A stretch of DNA of 64,000 nucleotides from the NCBI GenBank assembly GCA_036172665.1, contig CM069870.1:63860212-63924211 (forward strand), read 5' to 3'. The translations under genes were made by a program, and so were the position numbers. The notes below the pieces were generated by a model. It saw nothing but the letters and a program-made list of their open reading frames with translations. It had not been told where the DNA came from and made no database searches. This DNA is from Prosopocoilus inquinatus (lineage: Eukaryota > Arthropoda > Insecta > Coleoptera > Lucanidae). This document shows positions 59,201 through 64,000 of this stretch, piece by piece (positions within the stretch are counted from its first letter, which is position 1; the number at the start of each line of letters is the position of its first letter).

Positions 59201-59307
59201 GAACAAGGAGGAACACATTGGTCATTTAATTTGACCGAAACCCCGTTATCTATAATACAAGTTGTTCTTCAACTAGTCGGTCGTTACTACCACATTTCTT
59301 CAAATTA

Positions 59308-59805
59308 TATATATATATATATGTATGTATAAGCTAATTACTTAAGGTGGGTGCTAAATTAGTTATTTCAAGAGACTTATTGTTCTTCCTCCAGCACCCT
59401 TTGTTAAATAATTTAACATTAACACGAGAAAAATATATATATATAATCTGGCTACAAGTATAAGTGCGTGCGGATACAGTTAAGAACATGCATATAAAGG
59501 AAAAGGTAATTTGATAGATAACGATGGGCAAGTAAAAACATGAATAATACAGAGAAAAATGCTTGATGAAAAATTTGATGTTTTGAAGTCCGACGTGGCA
59601 ATTAGGAATTATTTATTAAATGTTCACGAAACTGTTTTTTGAAAGCTATTATTGAATGAGACCTCAAGGAATCTGGAACATTATTATAAAACTTCACTAT
59701 ATTAAATAAAAACAACCTCTGAAAAATGGCCGTGCGGTGAATAGGAGGTGTTAATAAATAAACCTTTACTTCTAATATTAATTCTGTAAACGTCAGTTCT
59801 AGACT
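59308..59805 (-). pseudogene. 5'-truncated LINE end, copy 2
   Basis: The minus-strand frame 59865-59602 contains LLTPPIHRTAIFQRLFLF and FYNNVPDSLRSHSII, the same C-terminal block as LINE copy 1 (LTPPLHRTALFER). The 3' UTR shares CCCACCTTAAG with copy 1. The tail runs into a TA repeat at 59308-59322. Only the last part of the ORF remains. It ends against a MITE terminus at about 59806. Confidence 0.7.
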
Positions 59806-59872
59806 TTGTTTTCTCTTTCTGTGTACTACCTGTGATTGACGGGTCAGATACTTATTTTGAATCACCCTGTAT
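59806..59872. mobile_element. Terminus of the 20752-type MITE, truncated
   Basis: TTTCTGTGTACTACCTGTG..GGGTCAGATACTTATTTTGAATCACCCTGTA matches the reverse complement of 20752-20812. The remainder of the MITE is missing or displaced by the LINE copy directly to its left. Confidence 0.65.
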
Positions 59873-60289
59873 CTCGGAAACTATAAAATATATTAGAAAA
59901 CTTTTTGGATATGTTTTGAAGTATCTCAAAGATATCGGAAATAGTTTTGTAAATATTTATTATTTTACGGTATTTAATCTACTTTATAAAACAATAATGA
60001 AAACTATAATTCTGTTTTTTTTAAGACTTTATTCTGCACTCTTAAGAAGCAATTATAACTTTTTCTTATAAAGACGAAAGCGACCATGAACGCCATTCTA
60101 CTTTTAGAAGGTATGAATGCAATATTTATAAATGCAGTGGCCATAAAGATTTTATTAAGAATTATAACTTTAACTTTAAACTCCGTTTTATTCCTGCGGA
60201 AACAATAATTGTCCTTACAGTTGTGTTATGACGGAAATAAGTTTAACTGAGATGGGAAAACCAGGCCTAAGTGTCTGGTTTAATTATTT

Positions 60290-60790
60290 CAATTTTCATT
60301 TAAATTATATGTAATTAATGCGAAATTAAATTAATTAATTAATTGATTCAATAACATTTTTTATGCGAAACCGACGGTTGTAAACAAAGTCGCAAACATA
60401 TACTTCAGGCGCAATTAAATAATTTCGCTTCAAGTTTCAATTACAATTTGTTTAAAAGGCACCATCTATTTGTCCAATTTGAAATAGTAATTGTGAAATT
60501 TAAAAAATAAAAAAAAGTCAGTTCCGCTTTATTTTCATTCTTTCCGTAAATTACCTGTCGTTGAATGCAAACTAACTGCAGTTTAATTTAATTTCGCCGG
60601 TAACGCTTTCATGAAATAGGTGTATTTAATTTTAAATCGGCGCACCTGTTTCCTTTTTAACAATTAAGCGTCATATAAACGGCTTCAATTACAAATCAAG
60701 AAAACAGGTCTGTGTTAATTATTTAACGTGAGACAGAGCCGGGCTCCTTTGAAAATTTACGCATTAAATTACTTTCTTTTTTATCGTCGA
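60290..60790. promoter_or_regulatory. TAAT-rich unique stretch, possible enhancer
   Basis: Dense homeodomain-like cores (TAATTAATTAATTGATT, CAATTAAATAA, AATTACAATT), a forkhead-like TAAACAAAG and E-box-like CACCTG and CAGGTC words. There is no repeat copy in the window and no reading frame. Composition alone could produce many of these words, so this is only a candidate. Confidence 0.2.
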
Positions 60791-61069
60791 ACAAAAAGGC
60801 GTATTTTTATTTATTTGAAAATTAAGTAAGCAAGTGCTAATAATACATTATTTAATCTTTCAGGAAGCCTGCAATTTAGTTAAAAGTAATTTTTTAGTTT
60901 TAATACTTTAATAATAATGCAGTTTTTTTTTTCCTTTAATTTATTAGTGCGTATCAATGGATACCTCTGTGCATCAATTTTGTATTTAAATAAAAGCAAA
61001 TTTTAGTTGATTGGTTTGAATTTTAATTGATTTTTATTTATGATTTTAAATGTAGGTAAAATTCCTGTA

Positions 61070-62346
61070 CGTGGGCTGCTGGAAAATTTTTTGGAATCTA
61101 GTAGGTCTAGAATTGTTAGCGTTTATCAACTGTCATATTTGAAAAATTTGACGTTTTTCGCCTATAATTCTATGGACAGTTCCTATCCAAGTGAACTAGT
61201 TTTGTTTGTACAGCATTTGAGAAAAAGTAATTTTGTGTAAACATGGAAATCTCGCGTGAAAATTTTCGTGCCATGATATTGTACGATTTCAAATGTGGCC
61301 TAACGCCGAAACAATACCTCGATCGGCTTCATTTGGCTTTTGGAGATGAAGCACCGTCAAAGAGCAATTGGTTTGCCGAATTCCAGCGTGGACGTACCTC
61401 TCTCAGTGACGAATTTCGTGAAGGTCGTCCATCAACATCTATTGTTGCTACTAATGAAGATGCTGTGCGTGAAATGCTTGAGCGAGATCTACATATGATA
61501 TACCGTGAGATTCAAGCATCCTTACGCATTGACATGAAAGCAATACACCAGATTTTGCATGATCATTTGAACGTACGAAAGCTTTGCAGTCGTTGGATCC
61601 CACACAATTTAACAGAAGCGCAAAAGTTGGGTCGTGTCAAATGGTGCGAAGAAATGCTCAAAAAATTCAATGGAGGTCGTTCAAATTTAGTTTATAACAT
61701 CATGGTGACGAAACGTGGATCTATTCGTACGAGCCAGAAAGTAAACAACAATCTACCGTTTGGGTATTTCAGAATGAACCAAACCAACAAAAGTTGTCCG
61801 TTCACGCAGTGCTGCGAAGCAAATGATTGCTTGTTTCTTTGGTTTAACTGGACACGTAGCAACCGTGGCTTTAGATGATCGAAAAACCGTGAATGCTGAT
61901 TAGTATACTACAATTAGTTTGCCGGAAGTCATCGATCAAATAAGAAGAAACAATCGAAATTGATGAATTATTCTCCATCATGACAACGCCAGCTCTCACT
62001 TAGCCCGTCAAACAGTTGGTTTTTTGTCCAAGAAAAATGTTGAATTAATGTTGAATTGTCCATAGTCACCTGATTTATCACCCAATTATTTCTTTTTGTT
62101 CCCAAATATCAAAAATAAAATGCGTGGTGAGCGATTTTCGTCGACTGAAGCAGCGGTTGAAACATTCTGGACACTGGTTTCTGAGGTACCATCTTTAGAG
62201 TGGAAAACCTGCTTTAGAAATTGATTCGAACGTATGCAAAAGTGAAATGACGTCAAAGGCGAATACTTCGAAAAACAATGGTACCGTTTTCTAAATTTCA
62301 TATGCGTTTTTCATACCGTTTCCAGAAACTTTTCCAGCAGCCCACG
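61070..62346 (+). mobile_element. mariner-family transposon, nearly complete (1277 bp)
   Basis: CGTGGGCTGCTGGAAAA at the left and TTTTCCAGCAGCCCACG at the right form terminal inverted repeats of about 27 bp with few mismatches. TA dinucleotides flank both ends (61068-61069 and 62347-62348), the mariner target duplication. Length is normal for the family. The transposase inside is broken (separate entry). It is the only element in the window still carrying most of its transposase. Confidence 0.9.
61243..62274 (+). pseudogene. mariner transposase, inactivated
   Basis: The first frame (61243-61878) gives the N-terminal DNA-binding part: FRAMILYDFKCGLTPKQY, a GRPST linker, and WIPHNLTEAQK before the catalytic domain. 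A few residues seem missing after PSKS in the helix-turn-helix region. The frame shifts just before the first catalytic Asp. In the shifted frame GDETWIYSYEP appears (Asp codon 61707-61709), then a TAG at 61901-61903 where Trp is usual. HHDNASSH (Asp at 61982-61984) and SPDLSPN (Asp at 62072-62074) lie further on, in a third frame or after another shift. The spacing between the last two is about 30 codons instead of 35, indicating a small deletion. The gene is dead. Confidence 0.9.
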
Positions 62347-62348
62347 TA

Positions 62349-64000
62349 TGAAGGGAAAGTTGTAATTGATCCAAGGTATTTCTACTCAAATAATACTAAC
62401 ATTAAAACACAAATTTTGTTACAAATACATACAATATGATATGGGGATTAATGAAACACATTGGTACTACAACTGATCGAAACATAAATCAGCTTTGAAC
62501 CTACTACGATGTGCAGAACCCTACAGATTTGATGTACGTAGAAGGCATCTCCAAAGTCAAATCAAAAGGTGAACAATGAAAGTCAACAAGCATCGTAAGA
62601 AGAAGATGCAAGTCCGAGTTCAACAGAACCAATTCATGTACGGATTTTTTTTGTTTAGTATCTGCAACGAGAATTTCATTAGGAACAGTTAAAAACTTTG
62701 CATAAGTTTCTAAGATCAGAATTAAGAAATTGGTTTTTTTTGTGATCGAAATGAATTCTCGAAATAGTAAAAAATTGTTGACAGGGTAATATGACGTGGT
62801 ATGACGGGCAACTTAAGGGGTAGGAATCATTTTTTATACGTGGCCTGTAAACAGAGAAAACGCGATTTCAGGAGCAGTCAACGAAAAACAAAAACAGCCG
62901 TGTCGAAGATCATCGTAATTAAACGTAAACAAACGTGATACGCGAGTGAACATAAACAATAATAATTGATTGATGAGTGCTAACGTGAAGCACAACCGTA
63001 AGAAACTATTAAACAGACTATTAATATAATTGCTTAAAAATATTTTAATTACTTGATCACGTAAATAAATACTCATTTGTCCTATTCAAGTCTGAAATAT
63101 TAAATAAATGTCGACCCACATTTTATTAATTTGTAATATTATGGTTAACACCAAACCATTGCAGAAATTAGTTTGTCATAAACAATTTAGACAAAAACAA
63201 ATCTTGTTGCAAAATAAATAGTGTTAATGAAAACAAAGTTTGAAAAATAAATGATTTTAAGTTAACAAGAATTTCACTTCAAATATGAAATGAGCATTCA
63301 TTTATAGCAATTGCAAAGAACCCCCTGTAATAGTTATAAACAAAGATAAAAAGATTCTAGACCCTGAACCTAAAAAGAGTTATGTAATGTTATGTGAATA
63401 TACGCGTTGTTAATTAACAAGAATTGTTAATGCAAATAAACAATAACGTAGCAATAGGTATATATAAAGCTTTTTTTATCTGTTCATCATTCTTACATCG
63501 CAATTGCGAATAAATTGGACAAGTCGTTTCTGGTCTGCAGTGGGAATGTCGAGCTACGTCTCTGCTGAAGAAGCCCCAAGCAGGGCTGAAACAGCTGTCC
63601 AGAGGCTGCTCGAGGTTTTCACTGCAATCAAGAACGATTTGCACAAAATTTTTCTAAAAACTTTCATTATGCTTTGACAGTAAGCATGGCCGCCTTGCAT
63701 GGGGGACTTATTAGGAGCAAATCCCGCTTCAATTTGTCTATCCTACTGCAATGTCAGGTCAAAAAGCGATAGTAAGATGTCGCTATTTTATCTGTTCATA
63801 AAGCTTTTTGTAAGTAGGATACTGTAACTTGTACTTTTCGAAACGTATTCTCTCAAATTAGAATTTTTTTTTTAATAATACTAATATTATTTGATTCAAT
63901 AAACAAAGTCATATGCAAGAATCATTAAATATGTAAGTCTAAATTACAAAAGATATTTTGACACCCAAAATTTTGATAATATTCATGATAAAATATGTTG
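62349..64000. other. Stretch without a recognised gene
   Basis: AT-rich. The minus-strand frame at 63414-63644 and others are short and motif-free. A phrase at 63751-63785 (CAATGTCAGGTCAAAAAGCGAT.G..AGATGTCGCT) also occurs at 48409-48443, so a small dispersed repeat is shared with that region. Confidence 0.35.

Noticed and set aside
58337..59872. One 1.5-kb MITE joining the TACAGGGTGATTCAGAAT end at 58337 to the matching end at 59872
   Set aside because: The left end diverges from the family right after the terminus, and a separate CACCCTGTA end closes a 304-bp element at 58640. Two elements fit better.
1..64000. CRISPR array, bacterial operons or rRNA
   Set aside because: No regularly spaced short direct repeats, no closely packed long frames and no rRNA-like sequence. 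The transposon content is animal-type.

Overview
The window reads as AT-rich non-coding DNA from an animal genome, most likely an insect. The evidence is the set of transposons present: a mariner element with TA target sites, hAT-like elements with 8-bp target duplications, a Penelope-like element with a GIY-YIG endonuclease, 5'-truncated non-LTR retrotransposon ends and many palindromic foldback elements. A beetle would fit, but the sequence does not prove the order. I found no intact host protein gene, no rRNA, no convincing tRNA, no CRISPR array and no bacterial-type operon. The long open frames are transposon remnants or chance frames in biased sequence.

Layout. 1-9.5 kb: a 533-bp hAT-type element with a perfect 8-bp target duplication (434-966), a GC-richer repeat zone with a 544-bp tandem duplication (4401-5503), and a second tandem duplication of period 497 (7527-8527). 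9.5-18.7 kb: two primer-binding-site-like motifs that suggest an LTR retrotransposon relic, then a tandem array with a period of about 1.4 kb (11831-15220). A second copy of the 434-966 element, in reverse orientation and with its own 8-bp duplication, interrupts the array; a diverged outlying array copy lies at 18190-18697. 16-28.5 kb: diverged copies of an LTR-like repeat, a 475-bp TA-type MITE (20752-21226), a pair of diverged direct repeats, and a GC-rich broken coding remnant of unknown family (28110-28480, minus strand).

31-42 kb: a foldback element, a truncated LINE end, a broken Penelope-like element on the minus strand (34156-36578) with a degenerate hammerhead-like motif downstream, and two abutting giant palindromes (39279-40126 and 40127-41564). 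44-51 kb: a 1.7-kb palindrome, a palindrome split by a 1452-bp hAT-type insertion with a perfect 8-bp duplication, and a second copy of the 31.3-kb foldback family. 51-58 kb: a pyrimidine-rich array of decayed repeats, several perfect inverted repeats, a hairpin with 73-nt arms and an 8-nt loop, and an element bounded by a 23-bp inverted repeat containing TGACGTCA. 58-64 kb: small MITEs, another LINE end, a hammerhead-like motif, a stretch rich in TAAT motifs that could be regulatory, and a nearly complete but broken mariner (61070-62346).

The transposons explain most of the visible structure, and their nesting gives relative ages: the hAT insertions are younger than the palindrome and array they interrupt. 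The items most worth follow-up are the 55.4-kb hairpin, the giant foldback families, the unidentified coding remnant at 28.1-28.5 kb and the hammerhead-like motifs.
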